Origin: Prevotella merdae | GTDB taxonomy: Bacteria; Bacteroidota; Bacteroidia; Bacteroidales; Bacteroidaceae | Length of the DNA stretch: 64,000 nt | Direction: 5' to 3' | NCBI RefSeq assembly: GCF_900290275.1 | Contig: NZ_LT985325.1 | Coordinates: 72,765 to 136,764, forward strand | Shown here: positions 9,620-17,284 of the stretch, piece after piece | Position numbering within the stretch: position 1 is the stretch's first letter | How the letters are laid out: each line of letters starts with the position of its first letter | Made by a program: the position numbers and the translations under genes | Notes under the pieces: generated by a model | The model's input: only the letters and a program-made list of their open reading frames with translations | What the model was told of the DNA's origin: nothing | Databases searched by the model: none

Positions 9620-9733
9620 TAGTACATATAGGTAGTGGTGATAGTGTTTGGAGTTGAAGGAAGTTATGGCTTCGCCCGATGTTAACGGGAGTTAAACGAC
9701 AAATCCTTGTATTATCACTACTTAATAAAAAAT

Positions 9734-9771
9734 GCAACCATATAAACATGATTTTTATGGTTGCTTTTTTT
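9734..9771 (+). terminator. Intrinsic terminator after the ROK kinase
   Basis: GCAACCATA (9734-9742) pairs with TATGGTTGC (9756-9764), followed by seven T residues. Confidence 0.85.
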
Positions 9772-9823
9772 AGTTGCTTAATGCAAGTAATGTTAAATTT
9801 TTTAATTTAAGTTAGTTTAAGGT

Positions 9824-12511
9824 ATGAAAAATCATCTAAAACATCTCCTCGTTGTGAGTGCGCTCGCTATGGCGGGTACATCTACCACAATGGCACAATC
9901 GGTGCTTAGAGGTAAGGTTGTTGATGCAGAGACAGGCGAGCCGCTTATCGGAGCTACTGTATCTGTAAAGAATGTCAAGGTTGTTACCGACATTGACGGA
10001 GCTTTTGCTGTAAAGGGTGTAAGTGGAGCCAAGGAGGTTTCGATTCAGTACATCGGCTACAAGCAGAAGACTGTTAAGGTTGCCGGCAACGGCGAGCTTG
10101 GCAACATCGTTATGACAACCGATGGACAGGTTCTTAAGGATGTGGTTGTAACCTCACAGATGGCTGTGGCACGCAAGACTCCAGTTGCTGTATCGCAGGT
10201 GCCAATGTCGTTTATTGAGGAGAAGATTGGTACTCAGGAGTTCCCTGAGATACTTAAGTCTACCCCAGGCGTACATGCCAACAAAGAGGGTGGCGGCTAT
10301 GGCGACTCTGAAATCTACATGCGTGGATTCGACAACACCAATATTGCCGTTATGGTAAATGGTGTGCCGATGAACGATATGGAGAACCAGAACGTGTATT
10401 GGTCAAACTGGGCTGGTCTGACAGACGTTACACGCACTATGCAGACACAGCGCGGATTGGGTGCCTCTAAGGTGTCGGCTCCTTCGGTAGGTGGTACAAT
10501 CAACATCATCACCAAGTCGCTTGAGGCCAAGAAGGGCGGTTCTTTCTACTATGGCATCGGCAACGACAACATGAACAAGATGATGTTCACAGTTTCTACC
10601 GGTCTTTCAAAGACAGGTTGGGCTATGACATTGCTCGGATCTAAGACATGGGGCGACGGCTATGCCCAGGGTACCGACTTTAGTGGCTATACCTACTTCC
10701 TCAACATCTCTAAGCGCATTAACGATGCTCATCAGCTCTCGTTCACAGCCTTTGGCGCTCCTCAGGAGCACTATCAGCGTAAGAGTGCCATGAAGCTTGC
10801 CGACTGGAAGATGGCAGAGCAGGTATATGGTATAATGGACCATAAGTACAACCCTACATACGGCTTCGACAACAACGGCCAGCGTCGTACATCCGAGTAC
10901 AACGTTTACCACAAGCCACAGCTCAGTCTTAACCACCAATGGCAAATCAACGACAAGTCGTCGCTCAGTACTGTGCTCTACATGTCTATAGGTCGTGGTT
11001 ATGGCTATAGCGGCCAGGGTAACGAAGACTATGGTTACAGCTATCAGGACTGGTATGGCGTAAACAAGGGCGTGTTCCAGACCAAGTATCGCAAGGCAGA
11101 CGGCACATTCGACTATGGAGCTATCGAGGATATCAACGCAGCCTCAGAGCATGGCTCTATGCTTGTTATGGCCAAGCAGCTGAACTATCACAACTGGTAT
11201 GGCCTTGTATCTACATACAACACCAAGATTACAAAGGACATCGACTTCTATGGAGGTATCGACTTCCGCGCATACAAGGGTACACACCGCAACGAGATTG
11301 TTGACCTCTATGGTGGCCAGTATTTTATTGATACCACACGCAAGAAGGTTAAGTCGTACAACAACGCCAATGCTGCCGACCAGAGTTGGGTATACAAGAA
11401 GCTTGGTGTAGGCGATGCTGTATACCGCGACTTCGATGGTCATGTTGTTCAGGAGGGTGCTTTCTTCCAGACAGAATATTCTAAGAAAGATCTTTCGGCA
11501 TTTGTTTCGGGCTCGCTCTCTAATACTTCTTACTGGCGTTACGACCGCTTGTTCTACGACAAGCAGCACGCCAAGTCGGATACAAAGAGCTATATCGGCT
11601 TTACTGTTAAGGGTGGTGCCAACTACAATATTACCGACCAGCACAACGTGTTCTTTAATGCTGGCTACATCAGCCGCGCTCCTAAGTTCAACTATGGTGC
11701 ATTCCTTACACCTATGGCAAGCAACGTAACCAACCCAGATGCTAAGAACGAGAAGGTGCTTTCGTTGGAACTTGGCTACGGCTATCGTCTCAAGTGGCTT
11801 ACAGTTAACGTAAACGGCTACTGGACAAAGTGGCTCGACAAGACTATGACCAAGGCTTCTACAGTAGGTAATGTAGATGCTTATGTAAACATGACTGGTC
11901 TTAACGCTCTGCACAAGGGTATTGAGCTTGAGGTTAAGGCAGAGCCACTCTACTGGCTTGATGTTAACGGTATGTTCTCTATCGGCGACTGGAAGTGGGA
12001 TAGCAACGCTACTGGTATGGTTTACGATGATAGCGGCGCTCCTCTTACCAAGGATGGAACTATTGCCAGCGGCGTAGGTGCTGACGATCATCTTAAGACT
12101 GGTATCAACCTTAAGGGAGTTCGCGTAGGTGGATCGGCACAGACAACAGCTGCCCTTGGCGCTACAGTTAAGCTTGCAAAGCAGTTCCGTATTGGTGCCG
12201 ACTGGACCTACTACGGTCGCAACTATGCTTACTACTCAATTAGCGGCAGCAACCTTACACTTGGCAAGACCAACACCGTTGTTGAGCCTTGGAAGATTCC
12301 TGCTGCAAGCCAGGTAGACGTAAACGCTTCTTACAAGTTCAAGATTTCGGGTCTTAATGCTACACTTTCTGCCAATGTCAACAACCTCTTCGACTATCAG
12401 TACCTTGGCAAGGCATGGAACCCGCAGTCGGGTGCGGCTAACGAGAACACCATCTATGGTTTCTACGCATTTGGCCGTACATTCAGCACACGTCTGAAGA
12501 TTAACTTCTAA
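9824..12511 (+). CDS. TonB-dependent outer-membrane receptor
   Basis: 895 residues. A signal peptide ends near TTMAQ (residue ~25). It is followed by a carboxypeptidase-regulatory-like domain (LRGKVVDAETGEPLIGATVS), then the plug domain (MRGFDNTNIAVMVNGVPMND) and a 22-strand-type barrel ending in ...STRLKINF with a terminal phenylalanine. The length and the plug sequence fit ordinary TonB receptors rather than the ~1,000-residue SusC type, and no SusD follows. It imports a ligand using energy from TonB-ExbBD; the ligand cannot be read. It is followed 41 bases later by a large lipoprotein gene and then by ExbD genes. No clear TAnnTTTG box was found upstream. Confidence 0.93.
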   Translation: MKNHLKHLLVVSALAMAGTSTTMAQSVLRGKVVDAETGEPLIGATVSVKNVKVVTDIDGAFAVKGVSGAKEVSIQYIGYKQKTVKVAGNGELGNIVMTTDGQVLKDVVVTSQMAVARKTPVAVSQVPMSFIEEKIGTQEFPEILKSTPGVHANKEGGGYGDSEIYMRGFDNTNIAVMVNGVPMNDMENQNVYWSNWAGLTDVTRTMQTQRGLGASKVSAPSVGGTINIITKSLEAKKGGSFYYGIGNDNMNKMMFTVSTGLSKTGWAMTLLGSKTWGDGYAQGTDFSGYTYFLNISKRINDAHQLSFTAFGAPQEHYQRKSAMKLADWKMAEQVYGIMDHKYNPTYGFDNNGQRRTSEYNVYHKPQLSLNHQWQINDKSSLSTVLYMSIGRGYGYSGQGNEDYGYSYQDWYGVNKGVFQTKYRKADGTFDYGAIEDINAASEHGSMLVMAKQLNYHNWYGLVSTYNTKITKDIDFYGGIDFRAYKGTHRNEIVDLYGGQYFIDTTRKKVKSYNNANAADQSWVYKKLGVGDAVYRDFDGHVVQEGAFFQTEYSKKDLSAFVSGSLSNTSYWRYDRLFYDKQHAKSDTKSYIGFTVKGGANYNITDQHNVFFNAGYISRAPKFNYGAFLTPMASNVTNPDAKNEKVLSLELGYGYRLKWLTVNVNGYWTKWLDKTMTKASTVGNVDAYVNMTGLNALHKGIELEVKAEPLYWLDVNGMFSIGDWKWDSNATGMVYDDSGAPLTKDGTIASGVGADDHLKTGINLKGVRVGGSAQTTAALGATVKLAKQFRIGADWTYYGRNYAYYSISGSNLTLGKTNTVVEPWKIPAASQVDVNASYKFKISGLNATLSANVNNLFDYQYLGKAWNPQSGAANENTIYGFYAFGRTFSTRLKINF

Positions 12512-12552
12512 GCAACAGCTATACACATTATATATATAAAGACAAACAAGAT

Positions 12553-14613
12553 ATGAAAAAGATATTTTTATTGTCGGCGGTAGCTCTTATGACATTGGCT
12601 GCATGCGACGACTATGAGGATCAGTTCAATCTTGACAGCCAGATTAATGATGTCAAGAAGGGCACAGCTATTGTGCTTACTGATGCCGATTATGCCAATA
12701 TAGCCGGATTGGCTGCCAACAAGACTTTGGCTGCCAAGTTGGACGCCGAGAGTGGTACAAATGCCTATACAGAGGCTCTTGCCAAACTTCCTTCACAGAA
12801 GTATTTCAACACTCTCATCACTCCCGACCAGTTCCTTCCTGCTTTCATCGCCTCTAATTATAAGGAGGCCGATGCAGGCTCTAAGTTCAAGGTTACATAT
12901 AATATGTATACCGGCAAGTCGGAATTCCTTTCTACATTCGCCAATCTAAAGGGCGAGTATACTCTTACAGCCGATGATTATAAAGCGGCTTGGGAAGGAG
13001 CTTCGTCGGCTACATATCTCACACCTAAGACTGTATCCAAACTTCCTGCTCTTGTAAAGGAGGCTAAGGCCGATGCGGCAGAGGGCGACATTATTGTTGT
13101 AAACTATGCTTTCTCCGACTTTGAGCCTGCTGGTGGTAGCGATACTCCTGCCGAGACTTATACCAAGCTCTCGGAGGTTGTGGCAAATACCGATGGTGGC
13201 GAATACTCGGTTAAGGGTATTGTTTGCGCTACATACAAGACAGGTTTCTTGCTTTACGATAAGACTGGCTACATTCTTGTATACAAGAAGTCGGATGTAA
13301 ACGTAGGCGACGAGGTGGCTGTTGCAGGCACTACAACCAAGTATGGTGGCTTGATGCAGTTCCCAGCAAAGGGTACCAACCTCGAAGTTAAGGTTCTAAC
13401 TCCAGGCAAGGAGCCTAAATTTAAGCATCCAGCCGTAAAGACATACGCGGCTGCCGAGTTTGAGGCTTATGCCCAGAAGCCGGTTGTTGAGTATATCACA
13501 TACAAGGGCAACCTATCTATCACAACCAACAGCAAGGGCAACAAGTACTACAACGTTACTATCGACGGTACTGTGAAGCAGGGTAGCCTTGCCAACGTGC
13601 CCGACGGACTGGTTGACGAGAGCCTTAGCGGTAAGGATATCGTTGTTTACGGATATGCTATTGGCGCTACCGGAACCGACAACAAGTTCCTCAACACTAT
13701 GGTTGTAAGTTGTGCCGAGGCTACTCCAGCTGGTGCTGCAAAGGCTAAGGCTGTGGCACGTGCCGCATCTAATGGTGGCGCCAACCGTTCTGTAGTTTAT
13801 CGTTTTGACGGTAAATCATGGAAGGTGCTCAAGAATGACGACATCGACATTATTGCTGCCCAGCCAGAGTGGTACACTTTGATTGGTCAGACTACAGTAA
13901 CTAAGCCTGCCAACTACTTCCCAGTTCTGCTCCAGCGCGATTATCCGTTTGCCAAGAATGGTCAGAAGGCTATTGTTGTATATCGCAAGTCGGCTACCGA
14001 AATGGCAGCAGAAGAGTTTGTGTTTGATACAACTACTGGTTGGGCAGAGGCTAAGGAGTACAAGAAGAAGTCTACTTCTTTCCTCCAGACCGAGACAGGT
14101 TTCGAGACTTTGGCAAGCACCTATATCGACGAGAGCTTGCTTGGTGATGAGGGTGGCTTTGTTGCAATCGACATCGAGCGCGATGCATCTCTCAAGTACA
14201 TCTGGACCAACTCGTCTTCGTATGGTTGGAAGGGTGGTGCCTACAACGGTACTTCAAGCACAAAGTCGGAAAGCTGGCTTGTGTCGCCTGCCATAAATCT
14301 TGCCGAGGCAGATAATCCAGTATTGGTATTTGATGAGGCTATGAACAAGCTTGGCAATTATAATCCTGCCGACTATGTAAAGGTTATGGTTTCTACCAAC
14401 TTTGATGGTAGCGACGTAAAAGCAGCCAAGTGGAACCAGCTTGAGGTAAAGGGTGGCACAGAGGGCAACTCTTGGACCTTCATGACAATTGATCCTATCT
14501 CGCTCGCCGATTATGTTGGCAAGTCGGTACATATCGCCTTCTTGTATCAGAGTACAGACAAGGTGGCTCCTACATACGAGGTAAAGAACTTCGTTGTAAA
14601 GGAGGCCGAATAA
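12553..14613 (+). CDS. Surface lipoprotein with OB-fold-like and choice-of-anchor J-like domains
   Basis: 686 residues. The start MKKIFLLSAVALMTLAACDD is a lipoprotein signal with the acylated cysteine at about residue 19. Residues ~20-200 are of unknown type. Around residues 210-280 (SVKGIVCATYKTGFLLYD through VGDEVAVAGTTTKYGG) the pattern fits an OB-fold domain of the kind seen in Bacteroidota lipoproteins such as DUF5689. The last ~170 residues (ending ...TYEVKNFVVKEAE) look like a choice-of-anchor J (MAM-like jelly roll) domain. It follows the TonB receptor by 41 bases and is closed by a strong terminator, so the two form a two-gene uptake unit in which this protein probably captures ligand at the cell surface. 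It is not SusD-like. Confidence 0.8.
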   Translation: MKKIFLLSAVALMTLAACDDYEDQFNLDSQINDVKKGTAIVLTDADYANIAGLAANKTLAAKLDAESGTNAYTEALAKLPSQKYFNTLITPDQFLPAFIASNYKEADAGSKFKVTYNMYTGKSEFLSTFANLKGEYTLTADDYKAAWEGASSATYLTPKTVSKLPALVKEAKADAAEGDIIVVNYAFSDFEPAGGSDTPAETYTKLSEVVANTDGGEYSVKGIVCATYKTGFLLYDKTGYILVYKKSDVNVGDEVAVAGTTTKYGGLMQFPAKGTNLEVKVLTPGKEPKFKHPAVKTYAAAEFEAYAQKPVVEYITYKGNLSITTNSKGNKYYNVTIDGTVKQGSLANVPDGLVDESLSGKDIVVYGYAIGATGTDNKFLNTMVVSCAEATPAGAAKAKAVARAASNGGANRSVVYRFDGKSWKVLKNDDIDIIAAQPEWYTLIGQTTVTKPANYFPVLLQRDYPFAKNGQKAIVVYRKSATEMAAEEFVFDTTTGWAEAKEYKKKSTSFLQTETGFETLASTYIDESLLGDEGGFVAIDIERDASLKYIWTNSSSYGWKGGAYNGTSSTKSESWLVSPAINLAEADNPVLVFDEAMNKLGNYNPADYVKVMVSTNFDGSDVKAAKWNQLEVKGGTEGNSWTFMTIDPISLADYVGKSVHIAFLYQSTDKVAPTYEVKNFVVKEAE

Positions 14614-14648
14614 TTCAATAAGCGCCAATGGCGCATTCAATAAGCATC

Positions 14649-14702
14649 AATAGCGCATATCATCTTGCCGTATCATGCAATTTGATATGCGCTATTTTTT
14701 TT
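14649..14702 (+). terminator. Intrinsic terminator after the receptor-lipoprotein pair
   Basis: A perfect 14-bp stem, AATAGCGCATATCA (14649-14662) with TGATATGCGCTATT (14683-14696), followed by a run of T residues. Confidence 0.9.
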
Positions 14703-14811
14703 AATATAATATAAATGGCAAAGTAATATAATATAAATGGCAAAGTAATATAATATAAATGGCAAAGTAATATATATTAAATTACTCATGAATATATATT
14801 AAATGGTAAAG
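14702..14811. repeat. 22-bp tandem repeat array B (three perfect units plus two diverged)
   Basis: Units begin at 14702, 14724, 14746, 14768 and 14790. The first three are identical: TAATATAATA, then TAA, then ATGGCAAAG. The last two are diverged but keep the 22-base spacing. It lies directly upstream of the promoter of the ExbD operon. The sequence is almost all A/T. Confidence 0.85.
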
Positions 14812-14870
14812 CAAAAGGCAAAGTAATTTAAATATATCTTCTTTTTCCTCCACTTCTCGCATAAAATATG

Positions 14871-14878
14871 TAACTTTG
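14871..14878 (+). promoter_or_regulatory. -7 box (TAACTTTG) for the ExbD operon
   Basis: TAACTTTG fits TAnnTTTG, 63 bases before the first start codon and 60 bases after the 22-bp array. Confidence 0.6.
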
Positions 14879-14941
14879 CCCTACAATGTGTATAGGGCAT
14901 ACTTGCCTTGTGCCATTAAAGTTATAACAGTAAGGCAAATT

Positions 14942-15454
14942 ATGAAAAAGAACAAATTGAATGTAAAGGGCCTTAGCCACAAGCCTGTGGCAAAAATCTC
15001 AGCCATAGTGTTTTATGCACTCATTGGCATTTCGGTATTGCTGTTCGCGCTCTTCCGCTTGGTTGGGTTTGACATGCCATACATAGAGAATCCCGAATAT
15101 AATGCACCAATTCTTACAGGCGTACTCGTGGGCTATATGTTGCTGCTTGTAGCTGTGGCATTGGCGCTTGGTGTGTACAGCTTTGTGCGTTCGGCTGTAA
15201 TGAACCGCAAGGAAAACCGTGTGGTAAACATCATACCTGCACATCGCATAGCCGTAGCAACAGTAGTGGGCACAATTGTCTTGCTTGCCCTGACATTCGC
15301 CCTTTCAGGCACAGGCACGCTTACCGTCAACGGAGCCAAGTATACCAACATGCTTGGATTGCGTGCGTCGGGCATGTTTATAGACACATCATTGGCTTTG
15401 ATAGCCTTGGCAATAGCAGCCGTGGCATTTGGCGCAATACGTAACAGGAGGTAG
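14942..15454 (+). CDS. Small 4-TM membrane protein preceding two ExbD genes, function unknown
   Basis: 170 residues from the ATG at 14942; an earlier in-frame ATG at 14876 falls inside the -7 box and is rejected. Four hydrophobic segments are visible, near residues 17-42, 58-85, 102-122 and 145-166, with a lysine-rich N-terminus and a basic tail (RNRR). It is not an ExbB/TolQ/MotA protein: it lacks the large cytoplasmic loop and the conserved glycine/proline pattern. It lies five bases before the first ExbD gene, so it is almost certainly co-translated with the pair and may be an accessory subunit. No family recognised. Confidence 0.8.
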   Translation: MKKNKLNVKGLSHKPVAKISAIVFYALIGISVLLFALFRLVGFDMPYIENPEYNAPILTGVLVGYMLLLVAVALALGVYSFVRSAVMNRKENRVVNIIPAHRIAVATVVGTIVLLALTFALSGTGTLTVNGAKYTNMLGLRASGMFIDTSLALIALAIAAVAFGAIRNRR

Positions 15455-15459
15455 AAGAC

Positions 15460-16005
15460 ATGCTTATAAAGCGTAGAAAACATAGAGTACCCGAACTTAA
15501 CACCACATCAACTGCCGACATCTCGTTCATGCTGCTCACATTCTTTCTTGTGACAACATCTATGGATGTAGACCGTGGTATTGTGCGCCAACTGCCTCCA
15601 GCTGATACCGAGGAAGATGCCGACAATATGGATACGGAGGTGAGCAAGAAAAACACACTTGTGTTCCACATATTGCCTTCGGGAAAGATAACGCTGGACG
15701 ACAAACCCGTAGATGTCAATACCTTGCACGATGATATAGCCGACTTTATAACCAAGCGACCAAAGCAGCACATCATATATGTGGATACCGACCCAAAGGC
15801 CGACTACAACACCTACTTTGCCCTACAGAACGAAATAGTAATGGCATACAACAAGGTGCGTGGCAACATCTCGCAACGACTCTACCACAAATCTTTCCAG
15901 GCGATAAGCGAGCAACAGCGCGATAATGTGCGCGACCTATGTCCGCAGCGAATAACAGAAACTTATCCAACATCGGCAACAGAGCAGAAAGGAGATAACC
16001 AATGA
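15460..16005 (+). CDS. ExbD/TolR-family protein 1
   Basis: 181 residues. The N-terminal RKHRVPELNTTSTADISFML and the following hydrophobic stretch form the single ExbD membrane anchor with its proton-channel aspartate (ADISFMLLTFFLVTT). The rest is a periplasmic domain with a polar C-terminal tail of about 40 residues. ExbD with ExbB converts the proton gradient into movement of TonB. It overlaps the next gene by four bases (ATGA), which implies translational coupling. It follows a 4-TM protein gene, and no ExbB or TonB gene is in view. Confidence 0.88.
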   Translation: MLIKRRKHRVPELNTTSTADISFMLLTFFLVTTSMDVDRGIVRQLPPADTEEDADNMDTEVSKKNTLVFHILPSGKITLDDKPVDVNTLHDDIADFITKRPKQHIIYVDTDPKADYNTYFALQNEIVMAYNKVRGNISQRLYHKSFQAISEQQRDNVRDLCPQRITETYPTSATEQKGDNQ

Positions 16006-16481
16006 TTTTTGACAATCGTGTACGACGTAGTGTGCCGCAATTGAACACGGCGTCGCTACCAGACTTGATATTTACCGTGCTCTTCTTCTTTATGGTCGTT
16101 ACGCACATGCGTCAGACCACCATAAAGGTTGAGTTTCGTATGCCGCAAGGCACCCAACTCACACGCCTTACAAAGAAGTCTACCGTGTCGTATATATATA
16201 TAGGTAAGGTGAAACACTCGGCTGTAACAGCTGCGGCATCAGGTTCGGCCACTACAAAAGGCTATTATCTGCAACTAAACGACCGTATTGCCACAACCGA
16301 AGAGGTGGGCAAGTTTATATCAGCCGAACGACAAAGAATGTCATCAGAAGACCATCAGCGACAGACGGTATCGCTTAAGGCCGACTGTAATGCGCCCATG
16401 GGACTGATAACAGACCTAAAACAAGCTTTGAGAAAAGCAAATGTTAGGCGAATAAATTATTCGGCAGACGAGAAAAAGTAA
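16002..16481 (+). CDS. ExbD/TolR-family protein 2
   Basis: 159 residues, with the same plan as its upstream neighbour: basic N-terminus, SVPQLNTASLPDLIFTVLFF anchor with the channel aspartate, and a periplasmic domain. The two are clearly paralogous in the N-terminal 45 residues (VPxLNT then D in the membrane) and differ afterwards. Paired ExbD proteins are usual in Bacteroidota energy-transduction clusters, but these normally include an ExbB gene, which is absent here. Starts with an ATGA overlap on the preceding stop. Confidence 0.88.
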   Translation: MIFDNRVRRSVPQLNTASLPDLIFTVLFFFMVVTHMRQTTIKVEFRMPQGTQLTRLTKKSTVSYIYIGKVKHSAVTAAASGSATTKGYYLQLNDRIATTEEVGKFISAERQRMSSEDHQRQTVSLKADCNAPMGLITDLKQALRKANVRRINYSADEKK

Positions 16482-16532
16482 CAATTTATAACTTTTTATC
16501 ACTTTAAAATTGTTGATTTTGTTATTTTACAG

Positions 16533-16540
16533 TAACTTTG
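16533..16540 (+). promoter_or_regulatory. -7 box (TAACTTTG) for the Lrp/AsnC gene
   Basis: TAACTTTG with a TTG about 20 bases upstream (16510-16512); the start codon follows 29 bases later. Confidence 0.65.
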
Positions 16541-16569
16541 CACCAAAATAAAAACGTATCTAAAACAAA

Positions 16570-17103
16570 ATGGCACATCACAATTTAGATTTACTTGACA
16601 AGAAGATACTTCGACTTATCGCTGGAGATGCGCGCATACCTTTCCTTGAGGTAGCTCGTTCTTGCAACGTGAGTGGCGCAGCCATTCACCAGCGCATACA
16701 GAAGCTTACCAATCTTGGTATATTAAAAGGCTCGCAGTTTATCATCGACCCAGAGAAGGTGGGTTATGAGACATGCGCGTATATCGGTTTGTATCTACAG
16801 AATCCTGCCAGTTTTGACGATGTTGTTGAAGAACTGAGAAAGATACCCGAGGTAGTGGAATGCCACTATACAACCGGTGGTTTCGACATGTTCATCAAGC
16901 TCTATGCACGCAACAACCATCATCTACTTAACGTTATTCACGACAAACTTCAGCCGTTAGGACTGTCGCGCTCGGAAACAATCATTTCGTTCAACGCAGC
17001 CATCAACAGACAAATTCCTATAAGCGAATTGCCTGACGAGGATGACTACAACGATAATGACGATGACGAAGATGAGAACGAATGTGTAACTACTGAAGAG
17101 TAA
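16570..17103 (+). CDS. Lrp/AsnC-family transcriptional regulator with acidic tail
   Basis: 177 residues. Residues 1-60 are the winged helix-turn-helix (LDLLDKKILRLIAGDARIPF, then VSGAAIHQRIQKLTNLGILKG), and residues ~70-150 the RAM/AsnC ligand-binding domain (YIGLYLQNP, EVVECHYTTGGFDMFIKLYA). Typical members have about 150-160 residues; this one adds a tail of about 20 residues that is nearly all Asp, Glu and Asn. Members act as dimers and octamers and respond to amino acids. It is monocistronic between its own promoter and an intrinsic terminator. Its targets cannot be read from the sequence. Confidence 0.93.
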   Translation: MAHHNLDLLDKKILRLIAGDARIPFLEVARSCNVSGAAIHQRIQKLTNLGILKGSQFIIDPEKVGYETCAYIGLYLQNPASFDDVVEELRKIPEVVECHYTTGGFDMFIKLYARNNHHLLNVIHDKLQPLGLSRSETIISFNAAINRQIPISELPDEDDYNDNDDDEDENECVTTEE

Positions 17104-17111
17104 GAAATTTT

Positions 17112-17163
17112 GAGCAAATATCTCTTAATTGTAAAATAATTATGGGGTATTTGCTCTTTTTTG
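17112..17163 (+). terminator. Intrinsic terminator after the Lrp/AsnC gene
   Basis: GAGCAAATA (17112-17120) pairs with TATTTGCTC (17148-17156), followed by a T run. Confidence 0.8.
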
Positions 17164-17195
17164 TAGTTTTTGGTTCTTTATTAAATAAAATTTAT

Positions 17196-17203
17196 TACTT
17201 TTG
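17196..17203 (+). promoter_or_regulatory. -7 box (TACTTTTG) for the 829-aa secreted protein
   Basis: TACTTTTG fits TAnnTTTG, with TTTG at 17169-17172 (23-base gap). The leader is about 75 bases. Confidence 0.6.
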
Positions 17204-17284
17204 CAGTCGAAAGAGTAATAAAATTAGACTATTTATACAAAATTGCTTACAAAGTAGACATATAAACACTAAATAGATATATTT

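Noticed and set aside
11144..12091. 315-codon minus-strand open frame
   Set aside because: Antisense to the TonB receptor barrel; no domain or start features, and long shadows are common over such genes.
9824..14613. SusC/SusD polysaccharide utilisation pair
   Set aside because: The receptor is shorter than SusC and the lipoprotein has no SusD-like helical pattern; no glycan-degrading genes adjoin.
15460..16481. Complete ExbB-ExbD-TonB system
   Set aside because: Only ExbD-type anchors are present; the upstream 4-TM protein lacks ExbB features.
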